A stretch of DNA of 64,000 bases from Atlantibacter subterraneus (GTDB taxonomy: Bacteria > Pseudomonadota > Gammaproteobacteria > Enterobacterales > Enterobacteriaceae): positions 372,001 to 436,000 of the forward strand of contig NZ_VLPS01000008.1 in NCBI RefSeq assembly GCF_007570865.1, given 5' to 3'. Numbering within the stretch: the first letter of the stretch is position 1; each line of letters opens with the position of its first letter. The translations under genes and the position numbers were made by a program. The notes beneath the pieces were generated by a model. It made no database searches and was not told where the DNA came from. It worked only from the letters and a program-made list of their open reading frames with translations. Below are positions 26,540-39,359 of this stretch, piece by piece.

Positions 26540-28201
26540 TTATCCCATTCCCCAGAACAGCACCGCCAGCAGTTGTGGCGTGATGATGCGTAAAAACATC
26601 ACCAGCGGATAAACCGTGGCATAAGAGAGCGCCGCCGCACCGCTGGTCGCGTGAAGGTTATTGGCGAACGCCAGCGCGGGCGGATCGGTCATCGAACCTG
26701 CCAGCATCCCGCACAAGGTCAGGTAGTTCATGCGGGCGAAGATCCGCGCCAGCAGGCCAACGGTGATTAACGGCACGGCGGTGATCATCACCCCATAGGC
26801 AATCCAGCTGACGCCGCTGCCGGCCAGCAGCGTATCGACAAAATCGCCGCCGGATTTCAGCCCCACCACCGACAGGAACAGTACAATTCCCAGTTCACGC
26901 AGGGCGAGGTTAGCGCTGGGCGGCATAAACCAGTACAGCTTACCGATGGTACCGATACGGCCCAGGATCAGCGCCATAATCAGCGGCCCGCCCGCCAGGC
27001 CCAGCCGCAGTGCCGCCGGGAAACCGGGGATAAACAGCGGGATAGAGCCTAACAGCACGCCCAGCCCGATACCGATAAACACTGGCAGCATCTGCACCTG
27101 CTGCAATTTTTGCTGGGCGTTGCCCACTTCCGCCGCCACGGCGTCGATAGAGGCCGGGCGCCCCACCAGATTTAAAATATCGCCAAATTGCAGGCTGGCA
27201 TTGCTACTTGCCACCAGCTCCACCCCGGCGCGGTTAAGCCGCGAGATCACCACGTCATAACGCTGTTTAAATTGCAGATCGCGGATTTTCTTGCCGAACA
27301 CTTTTTCATTGGTCACCACCACCCGCTCAACGCGCAATTCGGTGCCGTGAGTCGACAGCGAGGTATCCACTTCTTTGCCGATCACCAGCTGTGCGTTGTG
27401 CAAATCGTTTTCGCGTCCTACCAGATGCAGCAAATCGCCGATTTGAATGACGGTGGTGGGCGACGGCACCATCAGCACATCTTCACGCTTCAACCGCGAA
27501 CAGATAATGGTGTCGCTATTCAGGATCGGGACATCCTGAATTGCCAGCATATTGAGGTTCGGGTTTTCGACGCGAATATTAATGGTATGCAGTTGGGCAT
27601 GGCTGAAGCCGTTGCTGGCGTCGTGCTGGGCCGCTTCGTGGTCGACATTGATGCGAAAGACCATGCGGATCAGCCACATGGTCAGCAAAATACCGCAAAT
27701 GCCAAACGGATAAGCCATGGCGTAGCTCATCCCCATTTGATCAACGATAGCGGTCGGCGTGCCCAAATCCGAAAGGATCTGTTGCCCGGCACCCAGCGCA
27801 GGCGTGTTGGTGACCGCGCCGGAGAAAATTCCCAGCACCACCGGCAGGGGGATATCAAACAGCTTATGGAGAACGGCGGTGACCACGCCGCCGAGTACCA
27901 CAATCAGAATCGCGAACAAATTAAGCCGCAGCCCGGAAACGCGCAGTGAGGAGAAGAAGCCCGGACCGACCTGGATGCCTATCGTATACACGAACAGGAT
28001 CAGCCCAAATTCCTGGATGAAATGAAGCATATGGCCGTTAAGGCCAATCCCGGCCTGCTCGACAAAATGACCGACGATAATGCCGCCAAACAGCACGCCG
28101 CCGATACCAAGCCCGACCCCGCGAATTTTGACATTGCCGATCCATAACCCCACTACCGCCACCAGCGCCAGGATCGAAACCGTTAACGCTATCTCACTCA
28201 T
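26540..28201 (-). CDS. yidE: Putative transporter YidE (aspartate:alanine exchanger family)
   Basis: A 553-residue inner-membrane protein. Two membrane halves, each with the AspT-type repeat ([22 protein letters not shown] and [21 protein letters not shown]), flank a cytoplasmic pair of RCK-C/TrkA-C type domains (about 200-370). Length and sequence match E. coli YidE. The substrate is unknown. Confidence 0.93.
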   Translation of the reverse strand: MSEIALTVSILALVAVVGLWIGNVKIRGVGLGIGGVLFGGIIVGHFVEQAGIGLNGHMLHFIQEFGLILFVYTIGIQVGPGFFSSLRVSGLRLNLFAILIVVLGGVVTAVLHKLFDIPLPVVLGIFSGAVTNTPALGAGQQILSDLGTPTAIVDQMGMSYAMAYPFGICGILLTMWLIRMVFRINVDHEAAQHDASNGFSHAQLHTINIRVENPNLNMLAIQDVPILNSDTIICSRLKREDVLMVPSPTTVIQIGDLLHLVGRENDLHNAQLVIGKEVDTSLSTHGTELRVERVVVTNEKVFGKKIRDLQFKQRYDVVISRLNRAGVELVASSNASLQFGDILNLVGRPASIDAVAAEVGNAQQKLQQVQMLPVFIGIGLGVLLGSIPLFIPGFPAALRLGLAGGPLIMALILGRIGTIGKLYWFMPPSANLALRELGIVLFLSVVGLKSGGDFVDTLLAGSGVSWIAYGVMITAVPLITVGLLARIFARMNYLTLCGMLAGSMTDPPALAFANNLHATSGAAALSYATVYPLVMFLRIITPQLLAVLFWGMG

Positions 28202-28321
28202 ACCGATTCCCTGTGAAACACACGATTGTTATCCGGGATTCTGGCAGAGCTATAGCGGAATGAATGGGGGTTAGCGCACAGTTTGCGGGGGGATGTACTA
28301 CGATTGGGGTAGTTCGAAGAG

Positions 28322-28347
28322 GCGCGCTCCCGAAGTGGGGAGCGCGC
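28322..28347 (-). terminator. ibpAB terminator
   Basis: GC-rich inverted repeat GCGCGCTCCC / GGGAGCGCGC with a 6-base loop, a few bases after the ibpB stop codon. Confidence 0.75.
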
Positions 28348-28355
28348 GGTACGGA

Positions 28356-28784
28356 TTAGCTATTTAGCGCGGGGCGTTCGCTGATGGCGATACGCTGCGG
28401 CGCGATGGCTTCCGGGATATGGCGCACCAGGTCGATATGCAACAGACCGTTGTTGAAGGTGGCACCGGAAACTTCCATATGCTCGGCCAGGGTGAAGCTC
28501 AGGTTAAACGGTTGAGTCACCAAACCCTGATGCAGCCACTTCGGCTCCTGTTCCGGCTTCTCCGGGGTGCCTTTTACGGTCAGGCGCGTGCCTTCGAGCT
28601 GGATATCTAAATCCTGCTGGCGGAACCCGGCCACCGCCAGGGTGATGCGGTAGTGGTTATCATCGCTTTTTTCGATGTTGTACGGGGGAAACGTCTGGGT
28701 TTCCGCAGTGCTTTGCAGCGCATTAGCCAGTTTGTCGAAACCAATCCACTGACGCAGAAGCGGGGATAAATCGTAGTTACGCAT
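28356..28784 (-). CDS. ibpB: Small heat-shock protein IbpB
   Basis: A 142-residue alpha-crystallin family chaperone that, with IbpA, coats protein aggregates and helps later refolding by DnaK and ClpB. The central domain carries [18 protein letters not shown] and the C-terminal IXI anchor is IAI. It follows ibpA by 107 bases in the same operon. Its leader carries a ROSE-like element (28792-28809). Confidence 0.96.
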   Translation of the reverse strand: MRNYDLSPLLRQWIGFDKLANALQSTAETQTFPPYNIEKSDDNHYRITLAVAGFRQQDLDIQLEGTRLTVKGTPEKPEQEPKWLHQGLVTQPFNLSFTLAEHMEVSGATFNNGLLHIDLVRHIPEAIAPQRIAISERPALNS

Positions 28785-28891
28785 GGTTATTCTCCTTCAA
28801 TGAAGCGAGTAAATACCTGCAAGCTCACGCTCGCAGTGTGCTCCCAATCGGCAAGCACGGGGATTAAGGCCGCGCGGCGCGGCCCAGGGAA
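28785..28891 (-). promoter_or_regulatory. ibpA-ibpB intergenic region with possible RNA thermometer
   Basis: On the minus strand TCGCTTCATTGAAGGAGA pairs a U(U/C)GCU box with the AGGAG ribosome binding site, the core of ROSE thermometers, at 28792-28809. A GC-rich hairpin (GCCGCGC near 28870) lies just after ibpA. Temperature control of ibpB translation is plausible but unproven. Confidence 0.6.
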
Positions 28892-29305
28892 TTAGTTGAT
28901 TTCGATACGACGCGGTTTATTCGCTTCCGGAATGACGCGTTCTAAATCGATATACAGCAGGCCGTTAACCAGGTTCGCGCCGCGAACGTGGATGTTTTCA
29001 GCCAGCTGGAATTTGCGCTCGAAGTTGCGCTCGGCGATACCCTGGTAAAGATAGGTACGCTCTTTCTGTTCGGCTGCGTGCGCGCCCTTCACCACCAGCA
29101 TGTTGTCCTGGGCAGTGATTTCCAGCTCGCTCTCGGCGAAACCGGCGACGGCAATCGCAATGCGGTAATGGTTTTCGTCAACCAGCTCTACGTTGTACGG
29201 AGGGTAGCCGCCGTTGCTTTGGCTCTGGTTGTTTTCCAGCAGGTTGAACAGGCGGTCAAAACCAATTGCGGAACGGTACAGCGGGGAGAGATCGAAATTA
29301 CGCAT
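28892..29305 (-). CDS. ibpA: Small heat-shock protein IbpA
   Basis: A 137-residue alpha-crystallin family chaperone. It holds [31 protein letters not shown] and the C-terminal IXI motif (IEI). It is first in the ibpAB operon, behind a sigma-32 type promoter and a thermosensor leader. Confidence 0.96.
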   Translation of the reverse strand: MRNFDLSPLYRSAIGFDRLFNLLENNQSQSNGGYPPYNVELVDENHYRIAIAVAGFAESELEITAQDNMLVVKGAHAAEQKERTYLYQGIAERNFERKFQLAENIHVRGANLVNGLLYIDLERVIPEANKPRRIEIN

Positions 29306-29436
29306 AAAAATAAGCTCCTGAAATCAGCGAGAAATTGTTTGCCTTCCCGGCGGGACAGGCGGTAAGTCACAACGTCCTGTCGGCACGTCTTCGATGACTG
29401 TATTCCTAAAATGGTGGTGCAGGTCGCCGTTTCAAG
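29306..29436 (-). promoter_or_regulatory. ibpA heat-shock promoter and ROSE-type leader
   Basis: The minus strand shows CTTGAAA (29436-29430) and CCACCATTT (29417-29409), resembling a sigma-32 -35 and -10. The 5' leader of about 90 bases ends with CTCGCTGATTTCAGGAGC (29331-29314), where UCGCU can pair with the AGGAG ribosome binding site, the known ROSE design. Confidence 0.8.
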
Positions 29437-29602
29437 TCTTAAAACCGATCATTTTTTGTTGGTTTACGTTTCTTTGCGTAGACTGGTTTTAGCGCAATGG
29501 GAAAAAGCCGATTAAGTGACATAACCGCAGCCTGCGGGGATGGGGAGAAAACGATGTCTCCGCTTGATCGATACGATGCCACGACTGTAGATAACAACCA
29601 CA

Positions 29603-29929
29603 ATGAAAACTTTGATACGAATTTTGCTGTTTAGCTACACGCTCACCCTACTGGGCGGCTGCTCCAGCGTGATGACGCATACCGGCGGCGGTGAGAAAGG
29701 CGTCTATCCCGGAACGCGCACCAGCGCCGCGCACCTTGGCGATGATAATATCAGCTGGGGCTTTAAGCCGTTGATCGCACTGGACTTACCTTTTACCGTG
29801 GTGATGGACACGGTTTTATTACCCTGGGACATCTTTCGTACCGATAAATCAGTAAAGTCGCGTGTTGAGGAGAGTGAAAAGAAGAATCACGCCGTTAACA
29901 GCGTGATCCCTCCGGCAAATTATTTATGA
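29603..29929 (+). CDS. yidQ: YceK/YidQ family lipoprotein
   Basis: A 108-residue lipoprotein. The lipobox LLGGC (Cys near residue 20) follows a hydrophobic signal peptide, and the body GGGEKGVYPGTRTSA...DLPFTVVMDTVLLPWD is the YceK/YidQ pattern. Function is unknown; it likely sits in the cell envelope. It overlaps the convergent yidR stop by ten bases. Confidence 0.92.
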   Translation: MKTLIRILLFSYTLTLLGGCSSVMTHTGGGEKGVYPGTRTSAAHLGDDNISWGFKPLIALDLPFTVVMDTVLLPWDIFRTDKSVKSRVEESEKKNHAVNSVIPPANYL

Positions 29930-31179
29930 CCGGTTTCCGCCATCCAAAGCTGCTGATAACCGTCTTTATGCGCCATCCAGGCCACGTTTTTTCCGTCCGG
30001 TGAAAAGACCACCGCGTCCCCAGAAGGTGAATGCCGCTGCGTCAGCGGCGTAATCGCGCCGGTTTTTGCGTCACACAGCACCACGCTACCCTGCTGAATA
30101 AAACCAAGCCACTCACCGCTCGGGTGCCAGTTAAACGCCGATTCCACGCCCGCTTCGCCAGCGGTTAACTGCTGCGGTTCACCGCCGTTTGGCGAGATCA
30201 GCCACAGCTGCACCACGCCCCGTTCATCACGCATTAAAAACGCGATGGCATCGCCCTGTGGATTGCTGCGCACCCAGTGGCGCGGGGTCGTCGCCAGACC
30301 AGGATATGCACGAGAATGCGTGAAGGTTAGCCGCCGCTGGGCCACGCCTGCAGGCGGCGCGGGCAGCGTGGTTTCTGTGCCTGCAAGCGGCTCAGCGCCA
30401 GCCTGTTTCCACTCGGCTTCGTGCTCCGGCAAATCAACTATAAACAGCTCGGGGATTTTCTCGCCCGTCGCGCTGCGCGTATCGCCAATAAACGCCAGCG
30501 CGCGGCGCTGCACGCTGCCATCCGGCTTGCGATAGCCGTGTGCGCCCACCCAGCCCTCTTCATAGGCGCGGTTGATGTCATCGCTGCCCGGTTTGGGGGC
30601 TGGCGTAGTACGGCTGACTAACGCGCACCAGTATTGCCCGGCGTATTCACGAGGATGAACGCAGGGCGGCGTCACCGGGCCGAAAGGCAGCGCCACGCCG
30701 ACGTTACGTAAATCGAGCGCCGGATCATACTCATGCAGCACATGATCGTTATAGGTAAAGCTCACCCACTCACCGTCCGGGCTGAATACATGCACGTGGC
30801 TACCACCGCGCAGCGCGCCGGGAGTAAACGGCGGAGTAATATCCATGGCATCCAGGTTATGGGCGATGCCATTTTCCAGCATCACGCCGCGACGATGGTG
30901 GAAATCATACTGCCAGCCTGCGTCCGGGTTTTCCGGGCCGTGGATAAACACATACTGTGCTTTCTGCGGGTTTACCGTCACCACGCCGACATTCGCACCC
31001 CCGGTCGCCCGGTAGAGCACATCCACCTCCCCCGTCTCGACATTAACCCGCTCAATGGTTTCACCGGTAAATGACGCGCCGGACGGACGCACGTCAAACG
31101 CCAGCCAGCGGCTGTCCGGCGTCCAGGTATTGATATTGGTGAGCTGATGGTGACGGGGGGCAAAAGTGAGTTGTTTCAT
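29920..31179 (-). CDS. yidR: DUF3748 beta-propeller protein YidR
   Basis: A 419-residue protein resembling the TolB C-terminal propeller. Several WD-like repeats are visible (WTPDSRWLAFDVRP, FSPDGEWVSFTYND, WHPSGEWLGFIQQG, FSPDGKNVAWMAHKDG). No signal peptide is seen, so a cytosolic location is likely. Function is unknown; E. coli has the same gene next to yidQ and dgoT. Confidence 0.9.
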   Translation of the reverse strand: MKQLTFAPRHHQLTNINTWTPDSRWLAFDVRPSGASFTGETIERVNVETGEVDVLYRATGGANVGVVTVNPQKAQYVFIHGPENPDAGWQYDFHHRRGVMLENGIAHNLDAMDITPPFTPGALRGGSHVHVFSPDGEWVSFTYNDHVLHEYDPALDLRNVGVALPFGPVTPPCVHPREYAGQYWCALVSRTTPAPKPGSDDINRAYEEGWVGAHGYRKPDGSVQRRALAFIGDTRSATGEKIPELFIVDLPEHEAEWKQAGAEPLAGTETTLPAPPAGVAQRRLTFTHSRAYPGLATTPRHWVRSNPQGDAIAFLMRDERGVVQLWLISPNGGEPQQLTAGEAGVESAFNWHPSGEWLGFIQQGSVVLCDAKTGAITPLTQRHSPSGDAVVFSPDGKNVAWMAHKDGYQQLWMAETGHK

Positions 31180-31227
31180 AAACAGGCTCGTTCAGATGGC
31201 GGTAATGCCCATCATAGTACGCTAAAA

Positions 31228-31257
31228 AAACAGGCGCCCGATGGCAGGCGTCTGATT
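31228..31257 (-). terminator. dgoT terminator
   Basis: On the minus strand CAGACGCCT and AGGCGCCTG form a stem with one G-U pair, followed by a run of seven T, just after the dgoT stop. Confidence 0.75.
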
Positions 31258-31260
31258 TTA

Positions 31261-32553
31261 TTAACCGACCCGCTTCACATCCCCAACCAGCAAAATGTAT
31301 GAGCAGGCACCCATCAGCGCCACCGCCGAGATATACACCAGCGCCGGGGCGAAGCCGTAACCCTGCGCTAAATAGCCCACGACCAGCGGCACCGTAATCC
31401 CGCCCAGGCCGCCAACGAAGTTAAACACCCCGCCCGTCAAACCAATCAGGCGCATCGGCGCAAGTGAAGAAACCAGCGACCAGGTGATGGATGCAAACCC
31501 GTTGCCGAAAAACGCCAGCGCCATCAGCGCCATAATCCACACCGGATCGTTAGTGTAGTTTGCGCCCATGATGCAGGTGGAAATCAACAACCCGCAGATA
31601 ATCGGCGTTTTGCGCGCCACGCCCAGCGAATGCCCGCGTCGCACCAGCCGATCGGCGACCCAACCGGACAGCAGCACACCGAAAAAGGCCGCCAGGAACG
31701 GTACCGTGGTCATAAATCCGGCTTTTAACGCGGTAATGCCTTTTTCCTGGGTGAGGTAATTCGGGAACCAGGTCAGGAAAAACCACAGCGTCGAGGTCAC
31801 GGCAAACTGGCCTAAATAAACACCCAGTAATTTACGATGAAAAACCAGTTTCCAGTCGGCGCGGGTGAGCGGCATACGTGCTTTTTTCTCAACCGGCGCA
31901 TCGCCATCCACCAGACCGCCGCCGTCGCGGATGTACTCCAGCTCCGCCTGGTTAACGCCTTTGCTGCGGCGCGGCGGCTGATAGACTTTGATCCAGATAA
32001 ACGACCAGATGATGCCGATCCCGCCGGTGACAATAAACACCCAGTGCCAGCTCATCAGCTCCTGAATCCAAATTAGCAGCGGCGTCAAAAACGCCAGGCC
32101 GACAAACTGCCCGGAGGTATAAAAGCCCACCGCCGAAGCACGCTCATGCTCCGGGAACCAGCTGGTTACCATGCGGTTGTTGGTAGGAAACGCCGGGGCT
32201 TCAAATATGCCGGTGATAGCGCGTAAACCAATTAACGACAGCAATCCCGTGGCGAAGCCCTGGAAAAGGGTCGCCACCGACCAGCCGAAAATGGCGATAA
32301 AATAGGTTAAACGCGACCCGACGCGATCCAAAAACCAGCCGCCGGGGATCTGGCATAGCGTATATAACCAGGCAAAGGCGGAAAAGACATAACCCATTTC
32401 CGCTTTGGTAATGCCGAACTCCTTCTGAATATGGGCAGAGGCCACCGCCAGGTTGGCGCGATCGACATAACAAATCACGACGGTAATAAAGATCATAACC
32501 AGCGTTAAATAGCGGCGGCGTGTAGGTTTCGCCGCAGTTACGGAAATATCCAT
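31261..32553 (-). CDS. dgoT: D-galactonate/proton symporter DgoT
   Basis: A 430-residue major facilitator protein of the anion:cation symporter family with twelve hydrophobic segments. Sequence such as [21 protein letters not shown] and [26 protein letters not shown] matches E. coli DgoT closely. It imports D-galactonate for DgoD. It is the last gene of a dgo operon that has lost dgoK and dgoA. Confidence 0.95.
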   Translation of the reverse strand: MDISVTAAKPTRRRYLTLVMIFITVVICYVDRANLAVASAHIQKEFGITKAEMGYVFSAFAWLYTLCQIPGGWFLDRVGSRLTYFIAIFGWSVATLFQGFATGLLSLIGLRAITGIFEAPAFPTNNRMVTSWFPEHERASAVGFYTSGQFVGLAFLTPLLIWIQELMSWHWVFIVTGGIGIIWSFIWIKVYQPPRRSKGVNQAELEYIRDGGGLVDGDAPVEKKARMPLTRADWKLVFHRKLLGVYLGQFAVTSTLWFFLTWFPNYLTQEKGITALKAGFMTTVPFLAAFFGVLLSGWVADRLVRRGHSLGVARKTPIICGLLISTCIMGANYTNDPVWIMALMALAFFGNGFASITWSLVSSLAPMRLIGLTGGVFNFVGGLGGITVPLVVGYLAQGYGFAPALVYISAVALMGACSYILLVGDVKRVG

Positions 32554-32686
32554 GATGTTCTGTCTCCAGATTTTGGCATGGCGAAGCCCCTCACCATGCC
32601 CTGTGAAATACAGAGGGTGATGTATCGAATTATTTTTTTACGGCTGTTACTGAGGCGTTTTTAATTCACTTTCGCTGAGCGCGTGA

Positions 32687-33835
32687 TTACCACTCCGCGA
32701 CGCTGCCATCCGCGTGTCGCCATAATGGATTACGCCAGTCAGTCACGCTTTTACTGCGTTCAATAACCTGTTGTTCATCGATTTCCACACCGAGCCCCGG
32801 TTTCATTAACGGGTGGAAATAGCCGCCATCCATCGCGAAGTCTTGTTTATTTTTAACAAAATCGAGCAGTTCTGCGCCCTGGTTATAATGAATGCCCATA
32901 CTCTGTTCCTGTAGCACGGCATTACGGGAAACAAAATCGATATGCAGACACGCCGCCAGTGCAATCGGGCCGAGCGGGCAGTGCGGTGCCAGGCCGACGT
33001 CGTAAGCTTCTGCCATCCCGGCGATTTTAAAGCATTCGGTAATGCCGCCCGCGTGGGAGAGATCCGGCTGCAAAATAGCGATGCCGCCCGCTTCCAGCAC
33101 CCGCTTAAACTCAAAGCGCGAGAACATACGTTCACCTGCGGCAATCGGAATATGGGTTTGTGCGGCCAGGCGCGGGTAATATTCCGCCTGCTCGGCTAAT
33201 ACTGGCTCTTCAATAAATAGCGGGCGGTATTGTTCGAGTTCCTTAATTAATATTTTCGCCATCGGCGCACTGACGCGACCGTGGAAATCCAGGCCAAATT
33301 CGATGGTATTGCCAAAAGCTTCGCGAATTTGCGCCACGGTATTCACGGCGGCATCAACTTTACGGGAATCGTCAATCACGCCTAATTCTTCGCAGCCGTT
33401 TAATTTAAAGGTGTCGAAGCCAATTTTACGCAGCGTTTCAATCCCGGCGATCGCTTCCGCCGGACGGTCGCCGCCCACCCAGCTGTAGGCTTTAATTTTA
33501 TCGCGCACCAGGCCACCCATTAATTGCCAGACCGGCGCGTTTAATACTTTGCCTTTAATATCCCACAGCGCCTGGTCGATACCGGCAATCGCACTCATTA
33601 ATATCGGGCCGCCGCGATAAAATCCGCCGCGATACATAATCTGCCACAGGTCGTTGATACGCGCCGGATCCTGGCCAATTAACATTTCGCCCAGTTCATG
33701 AACCGCTGCTTCAACCGTGCGGGCGCGGCCTTCAATTACCGGTTCGCCCCAGCCGACGATGCCTTCGTCGGTTTCGATTTTTAAAAACATCCAGCGGGGC
33801 GGTAGCCGGTACGTGGTGAGTTTGGTTATTTTCAT
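32687..33835 (-). CDS. dgoD: D-galactonate dehydratase DgoD
   Basis: A 382-residue enolase-superfamily enzyme that turns D-galactonate into 2-keto-3-deoxy-D-galactonate. Metal and catalytic motifs are visible: LDFHGRV, the EEP box, [10 protein letters not shown] and LAPHCPLGP. It appears intact. Its ATG (33835) overlaps the TGA that once ended dgoA. With dgoK and dgoA deleted just upstream, its product has no obvious local route to central metabolism. Confidence 0.96.
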   Translation of the reverse strand: MKITKLTTYRLPPRWMFLKIETDEGIVGWGEPVIEGRARTVEAAVHELGEMLIGQDPARINDLWQIMYRGGFYRGGPILMSAIAGIDQALWDIKGKVLNAPVWQLMGGLVRDKIKAYSWVGGDRPAEAIAGIETLRKIGFDTFKLNGCEELGVIDDSRKVDAAVNTVAQIREAFGNTIEFGLDFHGRVSAPMAKILIKELEQYRPLFIEEPVLAEQAEYYPRLAAQTHIPIAAGERMFSRFEFKRVLEAGGIAILQPDLSHAGGITECFKIAGMAEAYDVGLAPHCPLGPIALAACLHIDFVSRNAVLQEQSMGIHYNQGAELLDFVKNKQDFAMDGGYFHPLMKPGLGVEIDEQQVIERSKSVTDWRNPLWRHADGSVAEW

Positions 33836-33836
33836 T

Positions 33837-33920
33837 TCATTGCCTCTCGATACGCATGAATAAATGCCTGTGCTTAAGAGTGGTTGACCCCCAGTCGATA
33901 GCGATATAACGAGATGTCAT
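33837..33920 (-). pseudogene. dgoK'-'dgoA: dgoK-dgoA deletion scar (chimeric 27-codon remnant)
   Basis: Between dgoR and dgoD the minus strand opens with [13 protein letters not shown], the N-terminus of 2-dehydro-3-deoxygalactonokinase DgoK, starting in the dgoR stop codon (ATGA). After about 13 codons the similarity stops. In a different frame, the bases up to the dgoD start read [13 protein letters not shown]-stop, which resembles the DgoA aldolase C-terminus, with its TGA overlapping the dgoD ATG. A deletion of most of dgoK and nearly all of dgoA explains both ends. The junction lies near 33875-33881. The remnant frame ends two bases before dgoD, so translational coupling from dgoR to dgoD may persist. 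Confidence 0.9.
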
Positions 33921-34606
33921 GTGATTTCCTTAAGCCTGCGGGTGGAGCTGGCGATCATATTCAGCGCCGCCTGCTCCGCCGCGTCGCTATCCTGATGACG
34001 GATGGCGTCGAATAACGCTTTATGCTCCTGAAGGGTTTTCGGCATGTTGGCTTCATCGCCCATCCAGGTCCGTTCAAATACCGCGCGCTGCAATGAGCTG
34101 ATCGCCACATTCAACTGCTGTAAAACCGGGTTATGCACCGAGGCCAGCACCGCCTCGTGATAGCGAATATCCGCCTCGTTAAAGGCGTCGCGATCCTGAT
34201 TGTTGGCGACCATGTCGTTCAGCGCCGCTTCGATTTGCGCCAAATCGCTTGAGGTGGCGCGTTCCGCCGCCCAGCGGGCGATGGCCGGCTCCACCAGATT
34301 TCGCACCTCGCTCATGGCGCTAATCAGCCGTGGGTCATAGTCATTTTCCAGCACCCATTGCAGCACCTCGGTATCGAGGTAGTTCCACTGGTTGCGCGGC
34401 GCGACAAACGCCCCCCGGTAGCGCTTCATTTCGATCAGCCGTTTGGCAATCAGGGTGCGAAACACTTCGCGGATAATGTTGCGCGAGGTTTCAAACTCCT
34501 CGCATAGGTCCGCTTCTGCGGGCAGCGCCGCGCCCGGTACATATTTTCCGCTCACAATCTGGCGGCCCAGCGTAATCGCGATGCGATCGGTTTTGGTCAG
34601 TGTCAT
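33917..34606 (-). CDS. dgoR: D-galactonate operon repressor DgoR (GntR/FadR family)
   Basis: A 229-residue transcription factor. The N-terminal winged helix reads KTDRIAITLGRQIVSGKYVPGAALPAEADLCEEFETSRNIIREVFRTL, and an all-helical effector domain follows (FadR-type). The start at 34606 (MTLTKTD) matches E. coli DgoR; the longer open frame upstream is not supported. It represses the dgo operon and is released by D-galactonate in E. coli. It ends in the start codon of the dgoK remnant. A palindromic operator lies upstream. Confidence 0.95.
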   Translation of the reverse strand: MTLTKTDRIAITLGRQIVSGKYVPGAALPAEADLCEEFETSRNIIREVFRTLIAKRLIEMKRYRGAFVAPRNQWNYLDTEVLQWVLENDYDPRLISAMSEVRNLVEPAIARWAAERATSSDLAQIEAALNDMVANNQDRDAFNEADIRYHEAVLASVHNPVLQQLNVAISSLQRAVFERTWMGDEANMPKTLQEHKALFDAIRHQDSDAAEQAALNMIASSTRRLKEIT

Positions 34607-34714
34607 GGCTTTTCCCTGGTAATCCACACATCCCTTTACTTTACCGTGACCGCCGGTTTCCGCCTCAGTTTTGAAGTACAAACGTGAAGCGAGAAGCCAT
34701 GACGACGGTAACAA

Positions 34715-34744
34715 TGTAGTACAACACAATATTGTTGTACTACA
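34715..34744. promoter_or_regulatory. Probable DgoR operator
   Basis: A perfect 12-base inverted repeat, TGTAGTACAACA and TGTTGTACTACA, with a 6-base spacer, about 110 bases upstream of dgoR. It contains the TTGTNNNACAA-like core of FadR-family operators. The sequence on the minus strand resembles the operator described for E. coli DgoR. Confidence 0.8.
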
Positions 34745-34882
34745 ATTTAGATCACAAAAACAGCAATCCGCATTCGAGAAGGGATCGGGAGGCGATCAAC
34801 GTGAATAGGGGGAGAGTAAAAGCGCCAGGCAGACACAGAAGCAGGCCGCCGGGAAGGCTCCAGGCGGCAGGATAAGCGGTGG

Positions 34883-35695
34883 TTATTGCAGGACGAACTT
34901 CTCAATGGCGTACGCCACGCCGTCTTCGAGATTGGTTTTGGTTTCAAAATTCGCCACGGCTTTGACGGAATCAATCGCGTTACCCATCGCCACGCCAATA
35001 CCGGCATATTCGAGCATCGCAATATCGTTTTCCTGATCGCCGATCGCCATCACCTCTTCCGGTTTGATGTTCAGCGCATCCGCCAGGGATTTCACGCCGG
35101 TGCCTTTGGTGACGCGCTTATCCAGGATCTCCAGAAAGTACGGCGCGCTTTTCAACACGGTGTATTTTTCTTTCACTTCCGCCGGAATACGCGAGATGGC
35201 TTTGTCGAGCACCGCTGGCTCATCAATCATCATGACTTTCAGGAACGTCATGTTCGGGTCCATTTTCTCCGCTTCGCAGAACACCAGCGGAATGGTGGCG
35301 ACAAAGGATTCATGCACCGTGTAATAGCTGATATCGCGGTTGGCGGTATACAGCGTGTTACGGTCGAGAGCGTGGAAATGCGAACCGACTTCCCGGGAGA
35401 GTTGTTCCAGATAACGATAATCGTCATAGCTCAGCGGCGTTTGCGCCACGGTGCTGCCGTCGCTGGCTTTCTGCACCAGCGCGCCGTTGTAGGTGATGCA
35501 GTAGTCGCCCGGCTGCTCCATATGCAGTTCTTTCAGGTAGCTATGAACCCCTGCGTAAGGGCGGCCAGTGGTGAGCACCACGTTAACGCCCTGTTCACGC
35601 GCCTTTGCGATAGCGTCTTTAACACCGGGCGAAATGGTGTGATCGGGCAGCAAAAGCGTGCCGTCCATATCAATTGCGATGAGTTTTATCGTCAT
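34883..35695 (-). CDS. yidA: HAD-family sugar phosphatase YidA
   Basis: A 270-residue Cof-type haloacid dehalogenase phosphatase. The nucleophile motif IDMDGTLL is at residues 7-14, the Thr motif in VVLTTGRPY, and the metal motif AIGDQENDIAML near residue 215. E. coli YidA acts on erythrose 4-phosphate, mannose 1-phosphate and related sugar phosphates. In E. coli it also lies between dgo and gyrB. Confidence 0.95.
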   Translation of the reverse strand: MTIKLIAIDMDGTLLLPDHTISPGVKDAIAKAREQGVNVVLTTGRPYAGVHSYLKELHMEQPGDYCITYNGALVQKASDGSTVAQTPLSYDDYRYLEQLSREVGSHFHALDRNTLYTANRDISYYTVHESFVATIPLVFCEAEKMDPNMTFLKVMMIDEPAVLDKAISRIPAEVKEKYTVLKSAPYFLEILDKRVTKGTGVKSLADALNIKPEEVMAIGDQENDIAMLEYAGIGVAMGNAIDSVKAVANFETKTNLEDGVAYAIEKFVLQ

Positions 35696-35792
35696 GGGGA
35701 TCTTTTGAGGTAGTGGGTTTGGTTCATGCTAACGCGATTCCGCTCACAAAAAAACCACTTCATTCGGCAGTGAGCGCCCTCTAAGGGTAGCC

Positions 35793-35828
35793 AAAAAAAA
35801 CGCCGCTCGGGTGAGCGGCGAGTTTTGA
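35793..35828 (-). terminator. gyrB terminator
   Basis: Stem CGCCGCTC / GAGCGGCG (35801-35820) with a GGGT loop, followed on the minus strand by a run of eight T, 15-25 bases after the gyrB stop. Confidence 0.88.
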
Positions 35829-35842
35829 TGACCGGAAAAACG

Positions 35843-39358
<3,516 letters not shown>

Positions 39359-39359
<1 letters not shown>

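Noticed and set aside
34607-34729. 41-residue N-terminal extension of dgoR
   Set aside because: It covers the operator and has no family similarity; the start at 34606 matches the known DgoR N-terminus.
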